Assembly (NCBI GenBank): GCA_934085825.1
Contig: CAKOHR010000002.1
Coordinates: 120,090 to 184,089, forward strand
Length of the DNA: 64,000 nt
Direction of reading: 5' to 3'
Source of the DNA: an uncultured Bacilli bacterium
GTDB taxonomy: Bacteria > Bacillota_I > Bacilli_A > RF39 > UBA660
Below, in pieces: positions 44,822-53,030 of this stretch. The notes beneath the pieces are model-generated. The model saw only the letters and a program-made list of their open reading frames with translations. It had not been told where the DNA came from and did no database searches. Position 1 is the first letter of the stretch. Each line of letters opens with the position of its first letter. A program made the position numbers and the translations under genes.

Positions 44822-45305
44822 ATGCTTTCCTCCTTTTTACAAGTGTTTATTATAACATTTTTTTATTTCATATGATAGTTTTTTTGTTCAATTTTTTATT
44901 TGTTTTACATTATCTTTTTTGTATTTTACTTATTGGTTTAATTTCCAATTAATTTTTCTCTTTTATCATTCTTAACTTTAGCATTCTCCAATAATGAGTC
45001 AATCTGCACTATCTGTTAGTGTAAATATTAAAATAAAATGTAGGAATATGACAAAATAAAATGTCGTTTTTCCTACATTTTTAAAATGATATAATTACAT
45101 CTAAAAATGGAGAGTTATTTGTTATAAATATATTTTTAATGAGATTTCATTATAGTAAAAAGTTTTTTGCTAAATTAACAATAACTTGGCAACCATTATG
45201 GTTAGAGAAGGAAAATACCAAAAAAGCCCATAATGAAATAAACAATTAAGAACGGATATAGGATTTAATATATTTTATGTTAAATTTGCTAAAGTTAAAA
45301 TGCAG
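44822..45305. other. Gene-free stretch between lepB and rbgA
   Basis: A 484-base interval without a convincing gene. It holds a long imperfect hairpin at 45035-45082: outer arms AAAATGTAGGAA (45035-45046) and TTCCTACATTTT (45070-45081), inner GACA/TGTC pair. A 36-codon frame at 45139-45249 lacks a ribosome site and is not called. The lepB terminator and rbgA promoter presumably lie here, but I cannot place them with certainty. Confidence 0.5.
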
Positions 45306-45797
45306 TTAAATTTTTCCAAATTTACTAAACGGAAATAATCTAAATACAACTTTGCCTTTTATTTCTTTCTCTTTGATTGGGCCAAAATATCTTGAATCTT
45401 TACTAATAAGTCTATTATCCCCTAAAATAAAATACTCATTACTTTTTAAAGTTATTCTATCATAATCACTTGTCATGCCGTAAGCATACTTATCCTCTAT
45501 TTTTTTATCATTAATATATATTTCTCCATCTTTAATAGCTACGGTATCTCCAGGCATACCAATAACTCTTTTAATTATTTTTTCATCATCATCAGTTTCG
45601 TGAAGAACAATGACATCAAATCTTTTAATCTTACTTAACTTATAAAGTATTAGAATATCTCCATTCTTAAATGTCTTATTCATACTGTCACCATCAACCC
45701 TAACTGGCGTTGCAATAAATGAACGGATAAGTACAACTACAATTACAATAACAATGTATGGTATTAATTCTTTAATTACTTTTTTTATAAAAATCAA
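45306..45797 (-). CDS. lepB: Signal peptidase I
   Basis: This 163-residue type I signal peptidase removes leaders from exported proteins at the outer face of the membrane. One N-terminal membrane helix (about 9-28) precedes the catalytic Ser38 (VDGDSMNKTF) and Lys76 (IIKRVIGMPGD); the box GDNRLISKDSRYFGPI closes the fold. Size matches the short Gram-positive SipS type. It follows rplS by 25 bases. Confidence 0.95.
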   Translation of the reverse strand: MIFIKKVIKELIPYIVIVIVVVLIRSFIATPVRVDGDSMNKTFKNGDILILYKLSKIKRFDVIVLHETDDDEKIIKRVIGMPGDTVAIKDGEIYINDKKIEDKYAYGMTSDYDRITLKSNEYFILGDNRLISKDSRYFGPIKEKEIKGKVVFRLFPFSKFGKI

Positions 45798-45822
45798 CTC
45801 CTAAACGAAAGAAAGGAAAGAA

Positions 45823-46164
45823 TTAACTTCTTTCCTTAACTTTATATTCTTTACGCATTCCTTTGATAAAGTTAAGCTTAGCTCTACGAACTTTACCTTT
45901 TTTGATTACCACAATTTTATCAATTGTTGGGGCATTAACTGGGAATATTCTTTGAACACCAACAGTTCCACTTTTTTTACGAACTGTAAATGTTTCAGAA
46001 ACTCCTCCACCTCTTTTAGCTATTACAAGGCCTTCAAAAGATTGGATTCTTTCTTTTTTTCCTTCTTTTACCCAAACATCAACTCTAACTGTGTCCCCAA
46101 CTCTAAATTCTGGAACATCTTTACGAATATGTTTTTCAGCAATTTTGTCAACTAAATTTGCCAT
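45823..46164 (-). CDS. rplS: Ribosomal protein bL19
   Basis: bL19 lies at the 30S-50S interface. The 113-residue protein has PEFRVGDTVRVDVWVKEGKKERIQ, FEGLVIAKRGGG, ETFTVRKKSGTVGVQRIFPVNAP and the end VRRAKLNFIKGMRKEYKVKE-like pattern, all canonical. A GGAGG ribosome site precedes it, and a TATAAT box lies at 46221-46216 on the minus strand. Confidence 0.98.
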   Translation of the reverse strand: MANLVDKIAEKHIRKDVPEFRVGDTVRVDVWVKEGKKERIQSFEGLVIAKRGGGVSETFTVRKKSGTVGVQRIFPVNAPTIDKIVVIKKGKVRRAKLNFIKGMRKEYKVKERS

Positions 46165-46272
46165 CTTCTATACCTCCTTATTTTATTACCTATAATCTTA
46201 TAAAATTTATAGCGGATTATATACCTTTTTTGGGTCACCAATATATTACCATATTTTTTTAATATATGCAAG

Positions 46273-47325
46273 CTAAAATAATCTAATTATATCTTGAATT
46301 GTAATATAAATCATTAAAAGCATTAGAAGTGCAAAACCTACTAAGTGACAAGCATTTTCAAATTTAGCATTAACTGGTTTTCTTCTTAAAGCTTCAACGA
46401 TAAGGAAGAATACTCTACCACCATCAAATGCTGGGAATGGCAAAATATTAATAAATCCTACATTAATTGATAAAAATGCAGTCAAATATATCATATAATT
46501 AAGACCTAAAGCTACTCCATCATCTACAATTTTATACATGCCAACTGGACCAGATAAAGCACTTGCACTAATCTTACCAGTAATTAGACCAGTTATAGTA
46601 AGCCACATTGAATGAACAACACTGCCAAATTTCATGAAAGCATATTTTATAGAACCAAAGAAACCTGTTAATGTATTTCCTTCAACTTCAATACCAAATA
46701 CTTGCCTTTCATTACCATCAGCATCTTTTTCTACTTTTGGGATAACTTTATATGTTTCTTTTTTACCATCTTCATGCTTTACTTCAAATGTGTAATATTC
46801 ATTTTTATTCTTCATAACTAGAATTATTTGAGCTACATCCCAGCTAGAAACTTTATAACCATTTATCGCTGTTATTGTATCGCCACTAGTAATACCTGCT
46901 TCAGCCATTGGATAATTTTCTACTGCATTTTTTACTACTGGTTTAAGTGTACTTCCACCCCATATTAAACTACTTATAAAAAGTAATACTATAGCTAAAA
47001 TAAAATTATTTACAACACCAGCTATTAAAATAATTACTCTTTGCCACCAAGGCTTGTTACACATGTAATCTTCTTTTTTTATTTTTTCATCTGCATCTTC
47101 ATAAACTTCTCCAGCCATTGAAACATATCCGCCAATTGGAAAAGCTCTGATGTTATAATCTATTTTATCTTTACCCTTGTGAGTATGGATAACTGGACCC
47201 ATGCCAATTGAAAATTCATAAATATGAACGCCAAACTTTTTAGCCCAAATAAAGTGTCCAAACTCATGAATTAAAATAATAATTCCAAGTATAAATATAA
47301 GTATTAATAATGATATAATCCACAT
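46273..47325 (-). CDS. rseP: Site-2 protease RseP/RasP (M50)
   Basis: An intramembrane zinc protease that cuts anti-sigma factors and leftover signal peptides. The 350-residue protein has HEFGH in the first helix (H20, E21, H24), a PDZ domain between about 120 and 200 (AEAGITSGDTITAINGYKV), and the second catalytic motif NILPFPAFDGGRVFF with the Asp ligand. Four membrane segments are visible. It follows cdsA by 13 bases, the usual Firmicutes order. Confidence 0.95.
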   Translation of the reverse strand: MWIISLLILIFILGIIILIHEFGHFIWAKKFGVHIYEFSIGMGPVIHTHKGKDKIDYNIRAFPIGGYVSMAGEVYEDADEKIKKEDYMCNKPWWQRVIILIAGVVNNFILAIVLLFISSLIWGGSTLKPVVKNAVENYPMAEAGITSGDTITAINGYKVSSWDVAQIILVMKNKNEYYTFEVKHEDGKKETYKVIPKVEKDADGNERQVFGIEVEGNTLTGFFGSIKYAFMKFGSVVHSMWLTITGLITGKISASALSGPVGMYKIVDDGVALGLNYMIYLTAFLSINVGFINILPFPAFDGGRVFFLIVEALRRKPVNAKFENACHLVGFALLMLLMIYITIQDIIRLF

Positions 47326-47338
47326 AATCCATTCCTCC

Positions 47339-48127
47339 TTAAAATATTATCATAAACATATATGCTAAAAATACAAATATACTGCTATCAATACGATCTA
47401 AAATACCACCGTGACCAGGCATTAAATTAGAAAAGTCTTTAATACCATTTTCACGTTTAATACGACTTAATACTAAATCTCCCATTTGGCCAATAATTGA
47501 TAGAACTATGGTAATTAATATAATTTTAAATGAAATACTTCCTAATAATAGCTTATATAAAACAACTCCACCGATGGTGCCAAAAATTAAACCTCCAATT
47601 GAACCTTCCCAAGTCTTATTTGGACTTATGTTAACACACATTTTATTTTTACCAAATTTAGAGCCAATTAAATAAGCGAATATGTCGTTAAAGGTTGGAA
47701 TAATAAGTAAGAATAGTAGTGTTTTAAAGCTTCTCATTCTAACTATAACAAAAGAATTTAATGCAAGGCCTAAAAATAAAATTGTTCCTAATAAATATAT
47801 AGCATCTTTAGATGAGTACTCACCTTCTTTATAAAATATAACGGGAGTAATAATGCCTATGGTTATTAATGCTAGTGTTTGGTAAGAAAATCCATAATAA
47901 ATGGATAAATTACTATTATTTGATAAAATTAAACTAAGTAGTGAGATTAGCCCTAGAAAAATCATAAAATTAGGTATTTTACCATGAGATTTTTTTAAAT
48001 CCACCATTTCTTTGAAAGCAAGGGCTCCCACTAAACAAATTAAAAGTTCAAAATATATTCCTCCAAGTAATACCAAAGGAACTACTACTATTAATGCCAC
48101 AATTGCAGTAATTATTCTTGTTTTCAT
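47339..48127 (-). CDS. cdsA: Phosphatidate cytidylyltransferase
   Basis: CdsA makes CDP-diacylglycerol from phosphatidic acid and CTP, the precursor used by PgsA at 52421. The 262-residue protein has about seven or eight membrane helices and the signature NISPNKTWEGSIGGLIFG, followed by GQMGDLVLSRIKRENGIKDF and MPGHGGILDRIDS. It is the first gene of cdsA-rseP here. Confidence 0.95.
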   Translation of the reverse strand: MKTRIITAIVALIVVVPLVLLGGIYFELLICLVGALAFKEMVDLKKSHGKIPNFMIFLGLISLLSLILSNNSNLSIYYGFSYQTLALITIGIITPVIFYKEGEYSSKDAIYLLGTILFLGLALNSFVIVRMRSFKTLLFLLIIPTFNDIFAYLIGSKFGKNKMCVNISPNKTWEGSIGGLIFGTIGGVVLYKLLLGSISFKIILITIVLSIIGQMGDLVLSRIKRENGIKDFSNLMPGHGGILDRIDSSIFVFLAYMFMIIF

Positions 48128-48236
48128 TTTTTACCTCCTAAGTATCATATACTTTATTGCAATCTTACCTATAAATTATATCTAATTATACTCACTTTGT
48201 AAATAATTTTATCATTTATCTTGCATATTATTTAAC

Positions 48237-48614
48237 ATGAATGATATAAATAAAAAATTAAAAAGACTTAAAAATGAAGATTTTATATGGATTGTCTATT
48301 TTTTTATTGTTGTATTTGCTTTATATTCTAACAAACTTGATAGAAATTATTTATTAAAGAAAGATAATGAAGCTTATAAAAGAGAAAAATATATTAATAT
48401 TACAATTTTTTTTGTTGCCTTTTTTATCTATTTATATTTTCTTCTCCTTTTAACTGAAGATATTGGCTCAATGGAAAAAAATTTTGATGATCCGGCATAC
48501 AGATCAACTTTTATCCAACTTATTGCTGCCATCTTATTTTTAATCGGTGGTGCTATATACTTAATAAATGAAATAACTAGAAAAGATGATGCTTTGGATG
48601 TAGGATTAATATAA
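48237..48614 (+). CDS. Hypothetical small membrane protein
   Basis: I do not recognise this 125-residue protein. It has three predicted membrane helices at about 18-34, 53-72 and 91-108, separated by charged loops, and a charged N-terminus (MNDINKKLKRLKNEDF). No clear ribosome site precedes the ATG, so translation may be weak or leaderless. It is the only plus-strand gene in this part, between cdsA and yneF. Confidence 0.6.
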   Translation: MNDINKKLKRLKNEDFIWIVYFFIVVFALYSNKLDRNYLLKKDNEAYKREKYINITIFFVAFFIYLYFLLLLTEDIGSMEKNFDDPAYRSTFIQLIAAILFLIGGAIYLINEITRKDDALDVGLI

Positions 48615-48643
48615 AAAAATAGACTTAATTACTTAAATCTATT
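48613..48643 (-). terminator. Terminator overlapping the yneF stop
   Basis: AATAGACTTAA and its near-complement in 48633-48643 form a stem that includes the last codons of yneF; reading the minus strand a run of T's follows (48619-48613). It may also serve the convergent membrane-protein gene. Confidence 0.65.
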
Positions 48644-48838
48644 CATTTGTTGCATTACTTGTTTAACTTGTTTTTGACTTGGTTTTCTTCCCATCGAAGA
48701 CATCATAGCTTCAATCATTTTTTCATTAATCGGAGGATTTTTTTCTAAAGTCTTTTTCATTAAAGCTCTAGCTACAAAAAATCCAATTACAAGTCCAATT
48801 AAAATGCCTATTACTAAATATAATATTAATTTACCCAT
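48629..48838 (-). CDS. yneF: YneF-family (UPF0154) membrane protein
   Basis: The 69-residue protein has one N-terminal membrane helix (about 4-27, with GLVIGFFVARALMKK) and the family end NPPINEKMIEAMMSSMGRKPSQKQVKQVMQQM. Function is unknown. In Bacillus it sits next to sirA (yneE) and tkt, the same order as here. Confidence 0.93.
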   Translation of the reverse strand: MGKLILYLVIGILIGLVIGFFVARALMKKTLEKNPPINEKMIEAMMSSMGRKPSQKQVKQVMQQMNRFK

Positions 48839-48868
48839 AAAATTATCTCCTTTATGTATTCTATTTTA

Positions 48869-49285
48869 CTATAAATAAATAAGTTCTTCAAGCCAGAAAT
48901 AATCTTTGTTTTGAAAATCACAAGCAAAGGCCTGCGTAATTGGTAAAAACTTTTTAATATCTCTATTAATAATGTTTGTTTTAAGAAGAATATGACTATT
49001 TTTTACCGTAATTATAGTTTCTTCTTTACGATATTTATTTATTACTTTATGTGTGTCTCCACTTTTCATATAAAAATCATTATCTTTATTAAGTTCATAT
49101 ATTAATTTATTATATTTAAGCTTATCTATTGGTACAATTATTTGATCTAATAAATCCTTCCCAACTCCTACACTTGTTTTGTCTAAATAGTATATATCTT
49201 CTAAAGATTTAAATAAATTATAGGGATTATCCTTAAGTAAAACTTGCATTTCTTTGTTAATTCTAAAAATATAAAAAGTCCTCAT
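48869..49285 (-). CDS. sirA: SirA-like sporulation inhibitor of replication
   Basis: SirA binds domain I of DnaA at the onset of sporulation and blocks new rounds of replication. The 138-residue protein is close to SirA in length (148 in Bacillus) and keeps its outline: N-terminal strand MRTFYIFRINKE, a central DKLKYNKLIYEL, and the end PITQAFACDFQNKDYFWL, which parallels the Bacillus end PCFLAFDFNSKRYGWL. Position between yneF and tkt is identical to Bacillus (tkt-yneE-yneF). Sequence identity is low, so synteny carries much of the call. Confidence 0.8.
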   Translation of the reverse strand: MRTFYIFRINKEMQVLLKDNPYNLFKSLEDIYYLDKTSVGVGKDLLDQIIVPIDKLKYNKLIYELNKDNDFYMKSGDTHKVINKYRKEETIITVKNSHILLKTNIINRDIKKFLPITQAFACDFQNKDYFWLEELIYL

Positions 49286-49333
49286 ATTATCACCTTCCGA
49301 ATATATGATAACATAAAGACTGTAAGATATTTG

Positions 49334-51334
49334 TCAGATTATGTCGATGATATCATCTTTTTTTAAATAATTAGCAATTTTCTCTAAAATTGTGGTTTTA
49401 TCTATCTTTAAATATTTAACAACATCTTCGGTTTTACCACTCATACCAAATTTATTTACTCCGAAAATATAATCTGGTTTTGATGCAAATCTATTCCAAA
49501 TAAGGCTATTTCCTGCTTCAATTACAAAGGTTGGAACATCTTTTGGTAATAGTTGTTCTTCATACTTAGGATTTTGTTTTAAGAAAAGTTCCATGCTTGG
49601 CATTGAAACTACTCTAGTATCTATTCCTAAAGTAAATAGTTCTTTTGATATATCCATTGCCATTTCAAGTTCTTGACCAGTGGCAATAATAATTCCGTCT
49701 AAATGATACTTTTCTTTACGAACCATGTAAGCTCCATATTTTACAAATCTAGCATTAGTATTTTTTTGTTTACTTCTCTCTTCTTTACTTATAATCATTG
49801 CTGTTGCACAATTATTTTTAAGAATATATTCCCAAGCTCCCATTATTTCATTGATATCAGCTGGTCTAAATGTTGTAAAGTTTGGAATAGTTCTAAGGCT
49901 TGCCAGTTGCTCAACAGGTTCATGAGTTGGTCCATCTTGTCCAACATATACAGAATCATGTGTAAAAATATATGTAACTGGTAAATTCATTAGTGCTGAC
50001 ATTCTAATCGCTGGTTTTAAATAATCACTAAACGCTAAAAATGTTGAGCCAAAAACTTTTAAGTTTGATAAAGCCATCCCATTTAAAATTGCACCCATGG
50101 CATGTTCTCTTACACCAAAATATATGTTTTTACCAACTGGATTTTTTTCACTTTGAATAGTTGATTTATCTAAATTTGTTTTGCAAGATGATGAAAGATC
50201 GGCAGAACCTCCAAGAAAGAATGGACTTTTTGGTGATATAAAATTCATTATCTTATGATTTGACTCCCTTAAAGTTTCTCTATATTCATCACTTATTTTA
50301 AATTTTGTGTCATCAAAATCAATTACAAAAGCGTTTCTTTCAAGTAAATTAACCATAGCATGTAAATTACTATTTTCTTCTTTTATATTAGTGTACTCTT
50401 CTTGCCATTCTAAATATTTTTTAGATATTCTTTTATTTACATAATTTTGTAAGTAGTCTAAAATATCTTTTCTAATTTCAAATGGCTCTTCAGTAATTTT
50501 ATATTCAGCTTTAATTGCTGCTAAATCATCTTTTGCAAGTGGCTTACCATGTACTTTATTTGTACCTTCTAGTTTTGAGTCTTCACCAATTATTGTATTA
50601 CATATAATTACTGATGGTCTATCTGATTTCTTTGCTTGTTTAATTGCTTTAGATATTTCTTTATAGTCATCTCCATATTTAACATTAATTATATTAAAAT
50701 CTAAGGCTTCAAAACGTATTTCAATATCTTCTGTAAAAGTATTTTTAGTATCACTATCTAAAGACACATTATTTTTATCATATAAAAGAATTAATTTATT
50801 TAAATTTTGAGTGCTGGCAAAACTTAAAGCTTCATAGCTAATTCCTTCCATTAAATCGCCATCACCACATAAACAATATGTATAATAGTCAAGTAATTTA
50901 GAATTTTTATTTTCAATTTTAACTATTGCATTTAAATATCTTTCTGCAAGAGCCATACCAACAGCCATACCAACGCCTTGACCTAGTGGACCAGTTGATG
51001 CATCTACTCCTGGCGTTACTTTAACTTCCGGATGGCCTGGTGTAAGACTGCTTAAATCTCTGAAGTGTTTTAACTCTTCCATCTCAATTCCATAACCCAT
51101 GTGGTATAAAACGGAATATAAAAGAGCAGAACCATGACCTGCTGACATAACAAATCTATCTCTATTTATCCAATTTGGATTACTTGGTATAACATCCATT
51201 TGTTCTTTATATAAAGCATATAAAATCGGAGCAGCTCCTAAAACTATTCCCGGATGCCCACTTCCAGCTTTATCTATCATATCAAGTGCAAGCACCTTTA
51301 TACTATTAAGTGCTGCATCATCCATTTTACTCAT
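49334..51334 (-). CDS. tkt: Transketolase
   Basis: Thiamine-diphosphate enzyme of the pentose phosphate path that moves two-carbon units between sugar phosphates. From ATG 51334 (MSKMDDAALN) it has 666 residues; an in-frame GTG at 51343 lies within the ribosome site AAGGAG-to-ATG spacing and is less likely. Motifs: DKAGSGHPGIVLGAAP, CGDGDLMEGISYEA (ThDP/Mg site), GVREHAMGAILNGMAL, and THDSVYVGQDGPTHEPVEQ. It is followed by sirA and yneF. Confidence 0.96.
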   Translation of the reverse strand: MSKMDDAALNSIKVLALDMIDKAGSGHPGIVLGAAPILYALYKEQMDVIPSNPNWINRDRFVMSAGHGSALLYSVLYHMGYGIEMEELKHFRDLSSLTPGHPEVKVTPGVDASTGPLGQGVGMAVGMALAERYLNAIVKIENKNSKLLDYYTYCLCGDGDLMEGISYEALSFASTQNLNKLILLYDKNNVSLDSDTKNTFTEDIEIRFEALDFNIINVKYGDDYKEISKAIKQAKKSDRPSVIICNTIIGEDSKLEGTNKVHGKPLAKDDLAAIKAEYKITEEPFEIRKDILDYLQNYVNKRISKKYLEWQEEYTNIKEENSNLHAMVNLLERNAFVIDFDDTKFKISDEYRETLRESNHKIMNFISPKSPFFLGGSADLSSSCKTNLDKSTIQSEKNPVGKNIYFGVREHAMGAILNGMALSNLKVFGSTFLAFSDYLKPAIRMSALMNLPVTYIFTHDSVYVGQDGPTHEPVEQLASLRTIPNFTTFRPADINEIMGAWEYILKNNCATAMIISKEERSKQKNTNARFVKYGAYMVRKEKYHLDGIIIATGQELEMAMDISKELFTLGIDTRVVSMPSMELFLKQNPKYEEQLLPKDVPTFVIEAGNSLIWNRFASKPDYIFGVNKFGMSGKTEDVVKYLKIDKTTILEKIANYLKKDDIIDII

Positions 51335-51392
51335 ATTAATCACTCCTTATGATAATAAAATTATATCACAACGAATACAAGTAGTCAAAATT

Positions 51393-51797
51393 TTAAACTA
51401 TTTTTTTTAAATCACCATTTAAAATAATTGGATTAAAGCCAATAATTTCATCTTTTAATAAACCATCTGGTATATCATTTATCATATATATTGTTTTTCC
51501 TAACCTAAAAGCATCGTACATTTCTAGAAATGTTGCACCCCCGATATAATTTTGAATGCCATTTTTAGCATAGTTTAAAACAAGCACAGCATCAACTCCA
51601 GAAATAACTTCTTCACTATGTTTAATCATTCCAGCTTTCCACTTAGCGTGTTCATCTGTGCCACGATATTTACTTTCTGTTTCAGGACAATCATAACAAT
51701 TAGGTAATGATATTATATGTCCCACTTTTTCTAGTGCACTCTTAATTGGTGGTATTTTATCATAAAACGCTTTACTGCATATAATAAATATTTTCAT
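51393..51797 (-). CDS. Nucleoside 2-deoxyribosyltransferase-like protein
   Basis: A 134-residue Rossmann-like protein. It starts MKIFIICSKAFYDKI and has the motif VISGVDAVLVLNYAKNGIQNYIGGATFLEMYDAF, typical of the nucleoside 2-deoxyribosyltransferase superfamily (substrate Asp/Asn, then a G-x-x-x-x-E). Such enzymes exchange or hydrolyse nucleoside bases. The member seen here is short and the exact reaction is open. It stands alone downstream of the toxin-antitoxin locus. Confidence 0.7.
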   Translation of the reverse strand: MKIFIICSKAFYDKIPPIKSALEKVGHIISLPNCYDCPETESKYRGTDEHAKWKAGMIKHSEEVISGVDAVLVLNYAKNGIQNYIGGATFLEMYDAFRLGKTIYMINDIPDGLLKDEIIGFNPIILNGDLKKIV

Positions 51798-51859
51798 ATA
51801 TTTTGCTCCTTATAGTTTTATTATAACATAAAAATAGAAAATTTTTTATATTTTTAAAT

Positions 51860-51888
51860 TTGACTTTTAGCCACATTTATGCTATTAT
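51860..51888 (+). promoter_or_regulatory. Promoter of the antitoxin RNA
   Basis: TTGACT (51860-51865) and TATTAT (51883-51888) with exactly 17 bases between them; the transcript would start near 51895 and run to the terminator at 51973-52008. Confidence 0.75.
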
Positions 51889-51894
51889 GTATTT

Positions 51895-52009
51895 AGCAAA
51901 GAAAATTTGCATATAATAAAAAAATGGAACATCCGTTTTTACCGAGATTGGATGCTACCAATAATGTGGATGGCATCTAAATCAACCTCGTTGATTTAGA
52001 TGCTTTTTG
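51895..52009 (+). ncRNA. Antisense RNA antitoxin of a type I system
   Basis: A predicted RNA of about 115 bases. It contains a hairpin formed by GGAACATCC (51926-51934) and GGATGCTACC (51950-51959), and ends in a 14-bp perfect terminator stem (51973-51986 with 51990-52003) plus T's. It runs toward the toxin gene on the other strand and overlaps the toxin stop codon region and 3' untranslated part, so about 90 bases of the two RNAs are fully complementary. Confidence 0.75.
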
Positions 52010-52093
52010 TTAGATTGCTAATACAAATACAATTATTAGCAAACATACTATGATGAAGAACAATATAAGAATAAATAAATCCTTTATGCTCAT
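52010..52093 (-). CDS. 27-residue hydrophobic peptide, type I toxin candidate
   Basis: The frame from ATG 52093 encodes MSIKDLFILILFFIIVCLLI plus seven more hydrophobic residues: one membrane helix after a short charged head, as in Fst, Ldr or holin-like type I toxins. The AGAGGTG ribosome site lies six bases before this ATG; an earlier ATG (52099) touches the site and is less likely. The site can pair with ACCTCT (minus-strand 52134-52129) in the leader, so translation would be hidden. Known families do not match by eye, and the peptide is too short to place by sequence. Confidence 0.72.
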   Translation of the reverse strand: MSIKDLFILILFFIIVCLLIIVFVLAI

Positions 52094-52131
52094 TAACATC
52101 ACCTCTCTTTCAGTTCCAAAACTTTAAAAGA

Positions 52132-52196
52132 GGTAGCATCCAATCAAACAGGATGTTCCATAAATTAATTATATTACTAAATAGTTTCAAAAGCAA
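52132..52196 (-). promoter_or_regulatory. Toxin promoter and structured 5' leader
   Basis: On the minus strand TTGCTT (52196-52191) and TATAAT (52173-52168) are 17 bases apart; the message starts near 52161. Its first bases hold GGAACATCC and GGATGCTACC, a copy of the hairpin that is in the antitoxin RNA. Because the message runs on to a minus-strand terminator (stem 51959-51926, then seven T's at 51924-51918), its 3' end carries the complement of its 5' end. The segment 52200-52300 shows nothing else. Confidence 0.7.
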
Positions 52197-52311
52197 GCAA
52201 TTTAAGCCACTTTATAAAATTTATAATAACCAAATTTAAAATATGTATATATAAGTATATGCATGTTTATTTTTAGCAACTTTTTAACCATTATTTTTAA
52301 TTAAGATTGTC

Positions 52312-52360
52312 CTATTATGTATTTAGCAAAGAAGATTTGCTTGTAACGAAAAAGGAACAC
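52312..52360 (+). pseudogene. Decayed second copy of the antitoxin RNA 5' part
   Basis: The bases from 52312 repeat the antitoxin's -10 region and start (22 identical bases, compare 51882), then diverge while keeping GATTTGC and GGAACA. No good -35 lies 17 bases upstream, and the toxin half and terminator are missing, so this is likely the remnant of a duplicated locus. Confidence 0.7.
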
Positions 52361-52401
52361 ATCATTTTGAAACCACTCAGTGTTAACCTATTTATTTTAA
52401 A

Positions 52402-52422
52402 TAAAAAAAGTGCCGAAGCACT
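52402..52422 (-). terminator. Terminator of the rodZ-pgsA operon
   Basis: On the minus strand AGTGC, loop TTCG, GCACT, then seven T's. The stem overlaps the pgsA stop codon. Confidence 0.9.
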
Positions 52423-53020
52423 ATTTACTTTTCTTTGGAAATAATATGTCTTTAACACCATAGAAATATTGGGCACCAGATATAACTGAAAGTATTACTG
52501 CAGCTATAAGCAAAATATCTGCAACTGGGAAACCAATAAGTTCAAATGGCAAATTATAAAACATTGTAAGGGTAAGTCCACTCATCATACAAATTGTTTT
52601 AAGTTTTCCCATAATTGATGCTGCCACAACTTTTCCATTTTGTCCTGAAATCATCTTACATGAGTCAACAACAATATCACGAGATATAATAACAACTGGA
52701 ATTACAATAGAAATAATTCTATCATAAGCAAGAATTATTAAAAGCCCATTTACAAGTAATTTATCTGCAATGGCATCCATAACTTTTCCAAAATCAGTTA
52801 CCATATTATTTTTACGAGCTAGATAACCATCTAAAAAATCTGATGTTGAAGCTATTAAAAATATTATACCTGCAATTATATATTTTAAATTAACAGTTAT
52901 TGTTGCTACTTGATAAACAGGAAATTCTACTCCTAAATTGTACCAAGGCATTAAAAGCATTATAAGTAATAATACTGATAAAACTATTCTAGTCAATGTT
53001 ATTTTGTTTGGTAAATTCAT
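52421..53020 (-). CDS. pgsA: CDP-diacylglycerol-glycerol-3-phosphate 3-phosphatidyltransferase
   Basis: PgsA makes phosphatidylglycerol phosphate, the route to phosphatidylglycerol and then to lipoteichoic acid. From ATG 53020 (MNLPNKITLTRI) it has 199 residues with about five membrane helices and the CDP-alcohol transferase motif DFLDGYLARKNNMVTDFGKV with the final MDAIADK Asp. The frame continues to 53041 but the GGGAAG site favours 53020. It overlaps the end of rodZ's region only in the longer form; gene order rodZ-pgsA matches Bacillus. Confidence 0.93.
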   Translation of the reverse strand: MNLPNKITLTRIVLSVLLLIMLLMPWYNLGVEFPVYQVATITVNLKYIIAGIIFLIASTSDFLDGYLARKNNMVTDFGKVMDAIADKLLVNGLLIILAYDRIISIVIPVVIISRDIVVDSCKMISGQNGKVVAASIMGKLKTICMMSGLTLTMFYNLPFELIGFPVADILLIAAVILSVISGAQYFYGVKDILFPKKSK

Positions 53021-53030
53021 ATATACTTCC

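Noticed and set aside
45139..45249. 36-codon frame beginning MRFHYSKKFF
   Set aside because: No ribosome site, no terminator or neighbours to support it, and composition looks random.
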